A stretch of DNA of 64,000 nucleotides from Brevibacillus sp. DP1.3A (GTDB lineage: Bacteria > Bacillota > Bacilli > Brevibacillales > Brevibacillaceae): the NCBI RefSeq assembly GCF_013284245.2, contig NZ_CP085876.1, positions 1,189,001 through 1,253,000 of the forward strand, in the 5' to 3' direction. The notes under the pieces were generated by a model. The model saw nothing but the letters and a program-made list of their open reading frames with translations, had not been told where the DNA came from and searched no databases. Made by a program: the position numbers and the translations under genes. Each line of letters begins with the position of its first letter. Position 1 is the first letter of the stretch. Positions 1 to 8,037 of the stretch are shown here, one piece after another.

Positions 1-1
1 C

Positions 2-601
2 ATCGAAGCGGTGCCAGAGCGTCTCGATTTGAAAAAAAGCATTTTCAGCCAGCTTTCTGGGATTTGCAGAGAGGATGCCCTTTTACTAACGAATACTTCC
101 TCCATCTCGATTACGGAGATTGCAGGAGGACTTTCGCATCCCGAGCGCATTCTCGGATTTCATTTTTTCAATCCGGCACCCGTCATGCCCTTGGTTGAGG
201 TTATTCGCGGGAAAAAATCGAGCGAGGAAAATGTGGAGGTGGCGTATCGATTTGCGCAAGAGTTGGGCAAGGTGCCTGTTCTGGTGACGGACACCCCTGG
301 CTTTATCGTCAATCGAATCGCGCGGCCTTACTATAATGAAGCATTGCGTATCCTAGGTGATCATGTGGCAGGTGTGGAGCAGATTGACCGCATCATGAAG
401 CTGGCTGGCGGATTCAAAATGGGACCGTTTGAGCTGCAAGACATGATTGGCATCGACATCAATTTTGCCACCACCAAATCGGTCTATACCGACTTCTTCC
501 ATGAAGGACGATTTAAGCCTAGCCGGATTCAGCAACAAATGGTTCAATCCGGCAGCCTGGGCAGAAAGACGGGGGAAGGCTTCTATGACTACAACAAATA
601 A
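2..601 (+). CDS. 3-hydroxyacyl-CoA dehydrogenase (5' end outside window)
   Basis: NAD-dependent oxidation of a 3-hydroxyacyl-CoA to the 3-oxoacyl-CoA, the dehydrogenase step of beta-oxidation and of phenylacetate ring-product degradation. The reading frame is open from the window edge and starts inside the conserved IEAVPE segment, so the N-terminal Rossmann nucleotide loop is missing from view. Visible family motifs are TNTSS, GFHFFNPAPVMPLVEV (catalytic His and the Glu of the His-Glu dyad), DTPGFIVNRI and the C-terminal GEGFYDY. The next gene overlaps its last codons. Position ahead of thiolases and paaX suggests a PaaH-like role (oxidation of 3-hydroxyadipyl-CoA); a general 3-hydroxybutyryl-CoA dehydrogenase cannot be excluded. 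Confidence 0.9.
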   Translation: MEAVPERLDLKKSIFSQLSGICREDALLLTNTSSISITEIAGGLSHPERILGFHFFNPAPVMPLVEVIRGKKSSEENVEVAYRFAQELGKVPVLVTDTPGFIVNRIARPYYNEALRILGDHVAGVEQIDRIMKLAGGFKMGPFELQDMIGIDINFATTKSVYTDFFHEGRFKPSRIQQQMVQSGSLGRKTGEGFYDYNK

Positions 602-1340
602 GGCTGTATTGCTCGTGGGCACAAGCCCGCTGTACGCAGAGTTGAATCATCTGATGGTAGAAAGAGGCTACCAGGTGCTTACGCTTGCAGAAGCGATGGC
701 GGAACCTGAGCTGGTTGAATTGGCAGTGGAAGTGAATAGCGTCGATATGCAGGCGAAAAAGAGGCAGGTACGCGAGCTGGATGACCTATTGCCACCAAAC
801 GTACCGATCATCACGACTTCGCTCGCGATTACAGCTACAGAAGTAGCGTCCTGGACACAGCATCCTGAACGCGTTTGCGGATTTGGAACGCTCGTGCCCT
901 TGGTTGAACGGGAGCTGATCGAGATTGCCCCTGCCCTGCAAACGGAGCTGGATACGATTCAAGCAACGGACGTTTTCTTTCAATCGCTCGGAAAAGCGAC
1001 GGAAACTGTAAATGACGAGGTAGGTCTCGTGTTCCCGCGCATTTTAACACTCATTATCAACGAGGCTACCTTTACTCTGATGGAAAAAGCAGCAACCGCT
1101 ACCGATATCGATATCGCGATGAAAAAAGGAACCAACTATCCATACGGCCCTCTCGAATGGGCAGATCGCATCGGGTTGGATGAGATTTTTGCGATATCGA
1201 GAGGTTTGCAGCGCGATCTGGCCGAGGAGCGTTATCGCACAGCGCCGCTATTACGAAAGCTGGTGCTGGCAGGGCGTGTCGGCGTACGCAGTGGGCAAGG
1301 CTTTTACACGTACGAAGAAAAAGTGGGTGTAGAGGCATGA
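585..1340 (+). CDS. 3-hydroxyacyl-CoA dehydrogenase-like protein lacking the catalytic His
   Basis: About 251 residues with the fold order of short 3-hydroxyacyl-CoA dehydrogenases: an N-terminal nucleotide-binding-like half and a helical C-terminal half with GTNYPYGPLEWADRIGLDE and GQGFYTYEE. Two key features are degraded. The glycine-rich loop reads VGTSPLYAEL instead of a GxGxxG loop, and where the upstream paralogue has GFHFFNP this protein has GFGTLVP, so the catalytic His is Gly101. A downstream Glu (IEIAP) remains. I chose ATG 585, preceded by GGGGGAAGG, rather than an in-frame ATG at 447 that would overlap the upstream gene deeply; the overlap with that gene's end implies coupled translation. 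It may be a noncatalytic partner of the upstream enzyme. Confidence 0.85.
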   Translation: MTTTNKAVLLVGTSPLYAELNHLMVERGYQVLTLAEAMAEPELVELAVEVNSVDMQAKKRQVRELDDLLPPNVPIITTSLAITATEVASWTQHPERVCGFGTLVPLVERELIEIAPALQTELDTIQATDVFFQSLGKATETVNDEVGLVFPRILTLIINEATFTLMEKAATATDIDIAMKKGTNYPYGPLEWADRIGLDEIFAISRGLQRDLAEERYRTAPLLRKLVLAGRVGVRSGQGFYTYEEKVGVEA

Positions 1341-2536
1341 GCTTGACTAACAAGGAGGTGTACGTAGCAGCAGCAGTACGTACACCAATCGGCAAGCTGG
1401 GCGGAAGTCTGAAGAACACCCCCATCGACGACCTGACAGCCATTGTCTTGAATGGAGCGCTTGCGAAGGCAGGACAATCCGGTGAGATTGTTGATGGGGT
1501 CATCATGGGTAACGTCATATCGGCCGGACCGTTTATTAACATTGCACGCGTTGGTTTGTTGAAAGCAGGGCTTCCTGACACCATACCTGGACTGACTGTG
1601 AATCGGGTGTGTGCATCCGGGCTAGAGGCAGTCAATTTGGCTGCGCAGTCCATCCAAGCGGGACATAGTCAGGTCATTCTGGCTGGCGGTGTAGAGAATT
1701 TGACTCGTTCACCGTACATCATGGAAAAATTCGAGCAGCCGTATCAACGTGGCGGACAGACATTGATCGAGTCTTTTGGCGGACCACGTTCTGCTCCTGT
1801 TTCGCTTTATGGAGATTTGACCATGGGAGATACAGCGGAAAACGTTGCGGAGCAATTCGGAATCAGTCGCGAGGATCAGGATCGTTTTGCAGCAGAGAGC
1901 CAGTCTCGGGCTATCAACGCGATAGATGCAGGTCTGTTCCGCGATGAGATCATTCCAATCACGTTAAAAGGGAAAAAAGGGGAAGAAACGCTGTTTGATA
2001 CGGATGAATTCCCAAGAAGGGATTCCAGTGTGGAGTCATTGTCCAAGTTGCGACCTGCCTTCCGAAAAGATGGTAGCGTCACAGCAGGCAACTCCTCCGG
2101 TATCAACGATGGCGCAGCGGCTTTGCTCTTGATGAATGAAGAAATGCTGCAAAAGACAGGCGTCGCTCCTTTGGGGCGCATTGTTCATTTCGTCAGTGCT
2201 GGTGTTGATCCGCGCATTATGGGCATTGGTCCGGTCGCTGCGATTCGCAAGCTGCTCGCAGAAACGAGCATGACCGTAGATCAAATCGACCTGTTTGAGT
2301 TAAATGAAGCTTTTGCTTCTCAGTCACTCGCCTGCATGCGCGAGCTGGGACTGGATCCTTTGAAAACCAATGTAAACGGTGGAGCAATCGCGTTGGGTCA
2401 TCCACTCGGAATGAGCGGTGCCCGCCTGGCAGGTACGATTCTTTTTGAGCTGAGACGTCGCCAAAAGAAATACGGAATCGTTTCGTTGTGCATAGGCGGC
2501 GGCCAAGGATTGGCCACGTTAGTAGAAGCGCTATAG
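1337..2536 (+). CDS. acetyl-CoA acyltransferase (thiolase), first copy
   Basis: Thiolase of 399 residues, the usual length for the family. It cleaves 3-oxoacyl-CoA with CoA to acetyl-CoA and a shortened acyl-CoA; in this locus 3-oxoadipyl-CoA is the likely substrate (PaaJ/PcaF role), which is inferred from context. All active-site elements are visible: NRVCASGLEAV with the acyl-accepting Cys, NEAFA, GGAIALGHPLGMSGARL with the active His, and the C-terminal CIGGGQG Cys. ATG 1337 overlaps the stop of the preceding gene by four bases (ATGA), so expression is coupled. A second thiolase follows immediately; the two are clear paralogues but too different to be a recent duplication. Confidence 0.93.
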   Translation: MSLTNKEVYVAAAVRTPIGKLGGSLKNTPIDDLTAIVLNGALAKAGQSGEIVDGVIMGNVISAGPFINIARVGLLKAGLPDTIPGLTVNRVCASGLEAVNLAAQSIQAGHSQVILAGGVENLTRSPYIMEKFEQPYQRGGQTLIESFGGPRSAPVSLYGDLTMGDTAENVAEQFGISREDQDRFAAESQSRAINAIDAGLFRDEIIPITLKGKKGEETLFDTDEFPRRDSSVESLSKLRPAFRKDGSVTAGNSSGINDGAAALLLMNEEMLQKTGVAPLGRIVHFVSAGVDPRIMGIGPVAAIRKLLAETSMTVDQIDLFELNEAFASQSLACMRELGLDPLKTNVNGGAIALGHPLGMSGARLAGTILFELRRRQKKYGIVSLCIGGGQGLATLVEAL

Positions 2537-2569
2537 AAAAAAGCCCTCGTGCAGGGAAGGAGTGGAAGA

Positions 2570-3769
2570 ATGAGTACACCAGTCATCATAGATGCTGTGC
2601 GCACGCCAATCGGCCGTATTGGTGGTGCGTTGAAGGAAGTGCGCCCGGATGACCTGGGCGCATTGGTGATTCAAAAGCTGTTGGAACGCAACTCCATCGA
2701 TCCGAAGACGATAGATGATGTTATCATGGGCTGTGCCAATCAGGCTGGGGAGGACAACCGCAATGTCGCGCGTATGTCACTTCTGTTGGCGGGACTACCT
2801 GTCGAGGTGCCGGGAGTGACTGTGAATCGCCTGTGCGGCTCAGGTCTGGAGGCTGTGAACCAAAGCGCGAATGCAATCAAAGCCGGAGCAGGTCACGTCT
2901 ATATCGCGGGCGGTACAGAGAGCATGACGCGTTCTCCGCTGGTGATGATGAAGCCTGGCACGGCTTTTCAGCGCGGCAATCAGCAGTTGGTTGATACGAC
3001 GTTGGGCTGGCGATTGGTTAACGAAAAAATGAAAGAAATGTATCCACCGATCAGCTTGGGGGAAACAGCAGAGAAGGTAGCGGAGCAATACGGCATTAGC
3101 CGCGAAGCGCAGGATGAGTTTGCTTTGCGCAGTCAGCAAAATTATGCACATGCCTTGGCAAAAGGAAAGTGGGATGCCGAGATCGTTCCCGTAGAGCTGA
3201 AAGGGCGCAAAGGTGAGGTCACGCTGTTTGAACACGATGAGCATGCACGTCCGGAGACGACTATCGAACAGCTGCAAAAGCTGAAACCAGCATTCCAAGT
3301 AGATGGCAGCGTCACAGCAGGCAACTCCAGTGGTCTAAACGATGGAGCCTGCGCTCTGCTCATTATGGAACAGGAAGCGGCTCTTGCAGCCGGCTTGAAG
3401 CCTCGTGCAAGAATCGTTGCATCCGCAGTGGCTGGTGTAGATCCTTCCGTGATGGGAATTGGACCTGTACCTGCTACACGTAAAGTGCTGAAGCAAGCGG
3501 GCTTGTCACTTACGCAGATTGATCTGTTCGAATTCAACGAAGCTTTTGCGGCGCAGGCAGTAGCGAGCGTACGCGAGCTGGGGGTCAACCCTGATCTCGT
3601 CAACGTAAATGGCGGAGCGATTGCTTTGGGCCATCCGCTCGGGTGTAGCGGAGCACGCATCCTTACTACTCTTCTGTATGAAATGGAGCGCCGTGATGCC
3701 CGTTACGGGTTGGCAGCGATGTGCATTGGGGTTGGACAGGGCATTGCGACGATTATCGAGCGTGTGTAG
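2570..3769 (+). CDS. acetyl-CoA acyltransferase (thiolase), second copy
   Basis: Second thiolase of 399 residues. Active-site motifs are intact: NRLCGSGLEAV (nucleophilic Cys), FEFNEAFAAQ, GGAIALGHPLGCSGARI (His) and CIGVGQG (second Cys). The chosen ATG at 2570 is preceded by GGAAGGAGTGGAAGA; an in-frame GTG at 2549 would add seven residues and lacks a good ribosome binding site. It lies 33 bases after the first thiolase gene in the same run. The phenylacetate pathway uses thiolytic cleavage twice (2,3-didehydroadipyl/3-oxo-5,6-didehydrosuberyl-CoA and 3-oxoadipyl-CoA), so paired enzymes with divided substrates are plausible, but the sequence alone does not assign substrates. Confidence 0.93.
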   Translation: MSTPVIIDAVRTPIGRIGGALKEVRPDDLGALVIQKLLERNSIDPKTIDDVIMGCANQAGEDNRNVARMSLLLAGLPVEVPGVTVNRLCGSGLEAVNQSANAIKAGAGHVYIAGGTESMTRSPLVMMKPGTAFQRGNQQLVDTTLGWRLVNEKMKEMYPPISLGETAEKVAEQYGISREAQDEFALRSQQNYAHALAKGKWDAEIVPVELKGRKGEVTLFEHDEHARPETTIEQLQKLKPAFQVDGSVTAGNSSGLNDGACALLIMEQEAALAAGLKPRARIVASAVAGVDPSVMGIGPVPATRKVLKQAGLSLTQIDLFEFNEAFAAQAVASVRELGVNPDLVNVNGGAIALGHPLGCSGARILTTLLYEMERRDARYGLAAMCIGVGQGIATIIERV

Positions 3770-3796
3770 CTTGGGTAGATAGGGAGGCAGGTACTT

Positions 3797-4219
3797 TTGA
3801 TAGATAGACTGCAGCCGGGTACGACGGAAGAGTTTACTGTGACAGTGACAAAGGACATGCTGCCTGTTTTTGAAGGCGAAGTCGTGCATCCCGTGATGTC
3901 GACCGTCAGCATGATTTATTACATGGAGTGGGCAGGAAGACGCGTTATTTTACCGTACCTGGAAGCCGATGAAGAGGGCTCGGGATTTGCTGTAGATATC
4001 AAGCATGTCGGCCCAGCAGTGATTGGTCAGCAGGTCACGTTCCGAGCTACCTGTGTGCAGGTTACCGAAAAACGCGTAGTGTGCGAGGTTACGGCGGACA
4101 CTACGCGTAATCGTGTAGGACTCGGGACGTTCGTCCAGGCCATCTTCAAAAAGGACGAGATCAAGCGTCGATTTGAGGACTTGCAAGCAGAGATCAATCA
4201 GGAAGTAAATGGGGAATAA
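3797..4219 (+). CDS. hotdog-fold acyl-CoA thioesterase
   Basis: A 140-residue protein of single-hotdog size resembling the thioesterase family that includes fluoroacetyl-CoA thioesterase-like proteins. Visible features are the N-terminal strand TEEFTVTVTKDMLPVF, a segment VHPVMSTVSMIYYMEWAGRRVI typical of the central hotdog helix, and GFAVDIKHVGPAVIGQQVTFRA, the strand with the conserved HxGPA-like turn. It probably hydrolyses stalled or toxic CoA thioesters and returns CoA, as PaaI does in other phenylacetate clusters; this is inference. It starts with TTG at 3797 after GGGAGGCAGG and is the last gene before the paaX promoter region. Confidence 0.82.
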   Translation: MIDRLQPGTTEEFTVTVTKDMLPVFEGEVVHPVMSTVSMIYYMEWAGRRVILPYLEADEEGSGFAVDIKHVGPAVIGQQVTFRATCVQVTEKRVVCEVTADTTRNRVGLGTFVQAIFKKDEIKRRFEDLQAEINQEVNGE

Positions 4220-4237
4220 CAAATTTGACAGAATAAA

Positions 4238-4266
4238 TTGACTCTTTTAAGATGTTTTACTATAAT
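4238..4266 (+). promoter_or_regulatory. paaX promoter, sigma-A type
   Basis: TTGACT at 4238-4243 and TATAAT at 4261-4266 with a 17-base spacer, a near-perfect vegetative promoter lying 125 bases before the paaX start. Confidence 0.8.
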
Positions 4267-4302
4267 TACGTTTAAATTACGTTATACGATTTTATCGTCA
4301 TA
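4264..4302 (+). promoter_or_regulatory. candidate PaaX operator region
   Basis: Directly over and after the -10 there is AATTACGTT twice, 11 bases apart (4264-4272 and 4275-4283), then the dyad ACGAT-TTT-ATCGT (4286-4298) ending in ATCGTCATA (4294-4302). The reverse complement TATGACGAT occurs at 10951-10959 in the paaA promoter region, which supports a shared regulator, presumably PaaX. The assignment is inference. Confidence 0.45.
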
Positions 4303-4391
4303 TACTCTCGATCGATTCACGCACTTCCTACAGAATATGGTACAATTTCACACAGCTAATAGGTATGAATCGATTTGGGGGTAGAAGAAAC

Positions 4392-5219
4392 GTGAAGCCA
4401 CAATCCATGCTTTTTACAATTTACGGTGAATACGTCCGCCATTATGGAAGCGAAATCTGGATTGGTAGTCTGACCAAGCTGATGGGGGAATTCGGACTGT
4501 CGGAGCCAGCTGTTCGTGCAGCAATCTCCCGGATGCTTCGCCAAGGCTGGCTGGAATCGCGAAAAGTAGGGAACCGCAGCTTCTACTCGGTATCCGAGCG
4601 CGGCAAAAAGCGGCTGGAAGAGGCAGCGGCACGTATTTATAAGGTCGAGACAGATGTGTGGGACGGCAAGTGGTGCATTGCCAGCTACAACATCCCAGAG
4701 GAGCGTCGAGCGCTGCGTGATCAACTGCGCAAGGAGCTGGGCTGGATGGGCTTCGGGATGCTGACGACCAGCACATGGATCAGCCCGAATAACCTCAGTG
4801 ATCGCGTAAAGGACCTGACGGAAGCACACGAGATTACGGAGTATGTCGAGATTTTTACATCAGAGCATATGGGCTGGAGCAATCCGAAACAGCTCGTACA
4901 GAAATGCTGGGATATCGATGAAATCAATGAAAAATACAAGGCCTTCATCGATGCCTACCGAGAAGAATACGAGCAGCTTTCTGCCAAACTTAGCAATGGG
5001 GAAGAAGTTCCAGACAGCCATTGCTTCGTGGAAAAGACAAAGCTCGTCCACCAATACCGCAAGTTCTTGTTCATCGATCCTGATTTGCCGCAGGAATTGT
5101 TGCCAGAGCTGTGGTTGGGCAAAGAGGCGGATCAGTTGTTCCAAAATTACTACCAGTTATTGAATCCAGGGGCAGTACGATTCTTCGAGACCGTGTATGA
5201 AGCTGCGCCATCCGCATAG
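4392..5219 (+). CDS. paaX: PaaX-family transcriptional regulator
   Basis: 275-residue member of the PaaX family, repressors that sense phenylacetyl-CoA and release paa promoters. The N-terminus (KPQSMLFTIYGEYVRHYGSEIWIGSLTKLM) and the winged helix-turn-helix with SEPAVRAAISRMLRQGWLESRKVGNRSFY are diagnostic; the middle has the WDGKWCIASYNIPEERRALRDQLRKELGWMGFG stretch found across the family, and the C-terminal domain is complete. I chose GTG 4392, which sits behind TTTGGGGGTAG, rather than the in-frame ATG at 4365, because family members begin close to the KPxSxLFTxYG motif. It has its own promoter and is followed by a terminator, placing it as a separate unit between the two catabolic gene runs. 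Confidence 0.93.
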   Translation: MKPQSMLFTIYGEYVRHYGSEIWIGSLTKLMGEFGLSEPAVRAAISRMLRQGWLESRKVGNRSFYSVSERGKKRLEEAAARIYKVETDVWDGKWCIASYNIPEERRALRDQLRKELGWMGFGMLTTSTWISPNNLSDRVKDLTEAHEITEYVEIFTSEHMGWSNPKQLVQKCWDIDEINEKYKAFIDAYREEYEQLSAKLSNGEEVPDSHCFVEKTKLVHQYRKFLFIDPDLPQELLPELWLGKEADQLFQNYYQLLNPGAVRFFETVYEAAPSA

Positions 5220-5238
5220 GCGAAAGCTGCGAAGGAAA

Positions 5239-5265
5239 GGCCCTAGCACGTCTAGGGTCTTTTTC
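5239..5265 (+). terminator. terminator after paaX
   Basis: GGCCCTAG and CTAGGGTC form an 8-bp stem with a five-base loop, followed by TTTTTC. Confidence 0.85.
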
Positions 5266-5292
5266 AATCAATCGTTTTTCCATTATTTAAAA

Positions 5293-5306
5293 TGTAAGCG
5301 TTTTAC
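5293..5306 (+). promoter_or_regulatory. weak cre-like site upstream of livH
   Basis: TGTAAGCGTTTTAC matches the CcpA operator consensus except for the last two bases. It lies 48 bases before the livH ATG, where it could mediate catabolite repression of the uptake operon. A half-similar TGTAAGCGTATTGC is at 10930-10943 before paaA. Confidence 0.4.
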
Positions 5307-5353
5307 TTGGGTGTAATTTGGTGGACGCGAATCAAAGGGGGTACAGCACGAAT

Positions 5354-6232
5354 ATGACGGAATTGCTGCAGTACGTTGCAAATGGCCTCGTCAGTGGCGG
5401 GATTTACGCGATCGTAGCGGTTGGTTTCATCACGATTTACAACGTAAGCAAGGTGATTAATCTGGCGCAGGGTGAATTTTTGATGCTGGGCGGAATGGTT
5501 ACAGTCGCCTTGATAGGTATGAATCTTCCGTATGGGTTGGCGGCATTGCTCGCGATCCTCATGGTCACTTTGATCGGAGTTTTGATGCAGAAATATGTAA
5601 TCGCTTACGTAAAAAAAGCTAATCCAATTAGTTTGATTATTTTGACGATAGGGATTTCGACACTTATTCGAGGCATTGCCAGCTTTATTTGGGGAAAAGA
5701 TGCGTTTGCACTCGAACCGATTACGAGCAATGAGCCGATCTCGATCGGCGGCGTGATGATCGCACAACAAAGTATCTGGATTTTGGCTGCTGTTCTTATC
5801 ATTCTTTTTCTACTTTGGTACTTGATGGACAAGACGATTCTCGGTAAAAAAATTAACGCCTGTTCGGTCAACCCGATGGCAGCTCGCCTGATGGGGATTA
5901 GCCCGACAAAGATGAGTATGCTGGCCTTCGCTATCAGTGGAGCGACTGGAGCGATTGCAGGAATCGTGATCGCGCCGCTTTCCGTAACGTCCTACGATAT
6001 TGGCGTGCTTCTCGGGATCAAAGGCTTTTCCGCGGCTATTCTTGGCGGACTGGGAAATCCATTGGGTGCAGCTGTAGCGGCATTTCTACTCGGGATCGTC
6101 GAATCGCTGGGGGCAGGCTACATCAGTTCCGGTATGAAGGACGCAATCGCCTTTCTAGTGTTGATCGGCATGCTGTTAATTAAGCCATCTGGCATCTTTG
6201 GAGAACGCAGCGTTGGAAAAGGAGGGCTATGA
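5354..6232 (+). CDS. livH: branched-chain amino acid-type ABC transporter permease LivH
   Basis: Inner-membrane permease of a hydrophobic amino acid/aromatic acid ABC importer, about 292 residues with eight or so membrane segments. Recognisable LivH sequences are LVSGGIYAIVAVGFITIYN near the start, VINLAQGEFLMLGG, and the coupling-helix region KINACSVNPMAARLMGIS, plus GLGNPLGAA near the end. ATG 5354 follows AAAGGGGG by 12 bases; an in-frame TTG at 5318 would add 12 residues but has no clear ribosome binding site. It is the first gene of livHMGFK. Substrate is not readable from the permease; the surrounding paa genes suggest phenylacetate or a related aromatic acid, but a branched-chain amino acid is possible. 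Confidence 0.9.
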   Translation: MTELLQYVANGLVSGGIYAIVAVGFITIYNVSKVINLAQGEFLMLGGMVTVALIGMNLPYGLAALLAILMVTLIGVLMQKYVIAYVKKANPISLIILTIGISTLIRGIASFIWGKDAFALEPITSNEPISIGGVMIAQQSIWILAAVLIILFLLWYLMDKTILGKKINACSVNPMAARLMGISPTKMSMLAFAISGATGAIAGIVIAPLSVTSYDIGVLLGIKGFSAAILGGLGNPLGAAVAAFLLGIVESLGAGYISSGMKDAIAFLVLIGMLLIKPSGIFGERSVGKGGL

Positions 6233-7260
6233 TGAAGCAGATCATCGATAAGTGGGGTAAAAGCATAGGAATCTACCTGTTTTTGATGATTCTTTTCCCA
6301 TTCGTTATGCCAGATGAATACTATCGTTCTGTCGGCATTATTATCGGTCTTCAAGCAATCGTAACCATCGGGCTCTGCCTAGTGATGGGACTGGCGGGAC
6401 AAATTTCGCTGGGACAAGCAGCGTTTTGGGGGATAGGCGCCTATACGTCGGCAGTATTGACGACGAAGTACGGGCTGCCGCCATTTATCGGCCTCATAGC
6501 TGCTGCGATTGTTCCAGGGTTATTCGCTTTTATCCTCGGGCGGGCGATAGCGGGACTGCAAGGCTACTACCTCGCGATGGCGACACTCGCATTTGGCTAC
6601 ATCGTCCAGATCGGGATTACGGAATGGGAGTCGGTCACCGGGGGAGCAAACGGGATGATCAGCATTCCGCAGATGACTTTCTTCGGTGGAAGCGAGTTAT
6701 CCATGTACTTTCTGATTTGGGGAGTCGTCACCTGTGTGCTGCTCTTCTCACTTAATCTCTTGAATTCACGTGTCGGCAGAGCGTTTCGGGCGATTCACAA
6801 AAGTGAGATTGCCGCGACCTCGATGGGAATTGATGTCCGCAAGTTCAAGCTGAATGCTTTTGTAGTAAGTGGCATGTTCGCTGGTATTTCCGGCGGCTTG
6901 TACGCCCATTACATGGGAATTCTCGATCCACAGCCGTTCGGATTGCACGAGTCGATTAAGTTTCTCACGATGGTCGTCATCGGCGGGATGACAAGCATCT
7001 GGGGCGCTTTGATCGGGGCGATCCTGATTGGCTTTATCAGTGAAGGGCTGGTCCTCATGAGTGAAGTGGTGCCGGGCTTGCAGGGGGATGTGGACACGAT
7101 TGTATTCGGTGCGATTCTCGTGCTGTTCATTATGTTTATGCCAGAAGGATTGGTTCCGCGCATCCGGGCTGCTTTCGAAAAAGGGCAGGCGAGAAAGGCG
7201 AAGGCCATGGCTGACGAAGCACAGCGAAAGCAGCAGGTGGAAAGGAAGGCTGCAACATGA
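6229..7260 (+). CDS. livM: ABC transporter permease LivM
   Basis: Second permease subunit, 343 residues. Typical LivM motifs are LVMGLAGQISLGQAAFWGIGAY, GYYLAMATLAFGYIVQI, and RVGRAFRAIHKSEIAATSMGIDVRKFKLNAFVVSG, the coupling segment, followed by GGMTSIWGALIGA. The C-terminus is a charged basic tail (FEKGQARKAKAMADEAQRKQQVERKAAT), longer than usual but unremarkable. ATG 6229 overlaps the livH stop and follows GGAGGG in the end of livH, so translation is coupled. An alternative ATG lies one codon later. Confidence 0.92.
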   Translation: MMKQIIDKWGKSIGIYLFLMILFPFVMPDEYYRSVGIIIGLQAIVTIGLCLVMGLAGQISLGQAAFWGIGAYTSAVLTTKYGLPPFIGLIAAAIVPGLFAFILGRAIAGLQGYYLAMATLAFGYIVQIGITEWESVTGGANGMISIPQMTFFGGSELSMYFLIWGVVTCVLLFSLNLLNSRVGRAFRAIHKSEIAATSMGIDVRKFKLNAFVVSGMFAGISGGLYAHYMGILDPQPFGLHESIKFLTMVVIGGMTSIWGALIGAILIGFISEGLVLMSEVVPGLQGDVDTIVFGAILVLFIMFMPEGLVPRIRAAFEKGQARKAKAMADEAQRKQQVERKAAT

Positions 7261-8018
7261 CAACACTTTTGGATGTGCAAAAGCTCTCTCGTGATTTTGG
7301 CGGCGTCCGGGCAGTGAATCAAGTAGATTTTCAGGTGCGGGAAGGAGAGATTCTCGCGCTGATCGGTCCGAATGGCGCTGGGAAAAGCACCGTGCTCAAC
7401 ATGGTGTCGGGTGTGATCCCGCCTTCGGAAGGAGAGATTCGCTTTAGCAGCCAGCCGCTGACGCGTGTGCAAGGCTACGAATATGCCGGAATGGGCATCA
7501 CGCGAACCTTTCAAAACCTCCAAACGTTTGACGATATGACCGTCTTGGAAAACGTGATGGTCGGCATGCATACCAAGACAAGCGCGAGTCTCTTTTCCTG
7601 CGGCATGAATCTGGCAAAGTCCCGCAAGGAAGAGAAGCTGATGCAGGAGCAGGCACAGACGTGGATAGAGAATGTTGGGCTGGCAGAGGTAGCGTCCTCG
7701 CTGGCTGGGAGCTTGCCATACGGGAAGCTGCGGCTGATGGAGATTGCCCGCGCGATGGTAGCCAAGCCGCGGCTGCTCTTGTTGGATGAGCCTGCTGCGG
7801 GTCTGAATCATACCGAGACGGCGGAGATGAGCCGCATGTTTTGCGAGATTCGCGACAACGGAACGGCTATTTTGCTAGTGGAGCATGACATGGACATGAT
7901 CATGACGATTGCGGACCGTATCGTTGTATTGGATCAAGGATCAAAAATCGCAGAAGGAACCCCGCGTGAGATTCAGGAGAACCCACGAGTGATTGCGGCG
8001 TACCTGGGTGCAGAATGA
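7257..8018 (+). CDS. livG: ABC transporter ATP-binding protein LivG
   Basis: ATPase subunit of 253 residues. Walker A GPNGAGKST is at about residues 37-45, the LivG-specific RTFQNLQTF follows, the signature region is SLPYGKLRLMEIARAM (LivG proteins replace LSGGQ with a YGxxR-type sequence), and Walker B is LLLLDEPAAGLN, followed by the H-loop VEHDMDMI. ATG overlaps the livM stop by four bases. Pairs with LivF on the LivHM membrane core. Confidence 0.93.
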   Translation: MTTLLDVQKLSRDFGGVRAVNQVDFQVREGEILALIGPNGAGKSTVLNMVSGVIPPSEGEIRFSSQPLTRVQGYEYAGMGITRTFQNLQTFDDMTVLENVMVGMHTKTSASLFSCGMNLAKSRKEEKLMQEQAQTWIENVGLAEVASSLAGSLPYGKLRLMEIARAMVAKPRLLLLDEPAAGLNHTETAEMSRMFCEIRDNGTAILLVEHDMDMIMTIADRIVVLDQGSKIAEGTPREIQENPRVIAAYLGAE

Positions 8019-8037
8019 AGCGCGAAAGAGGTGGAAC

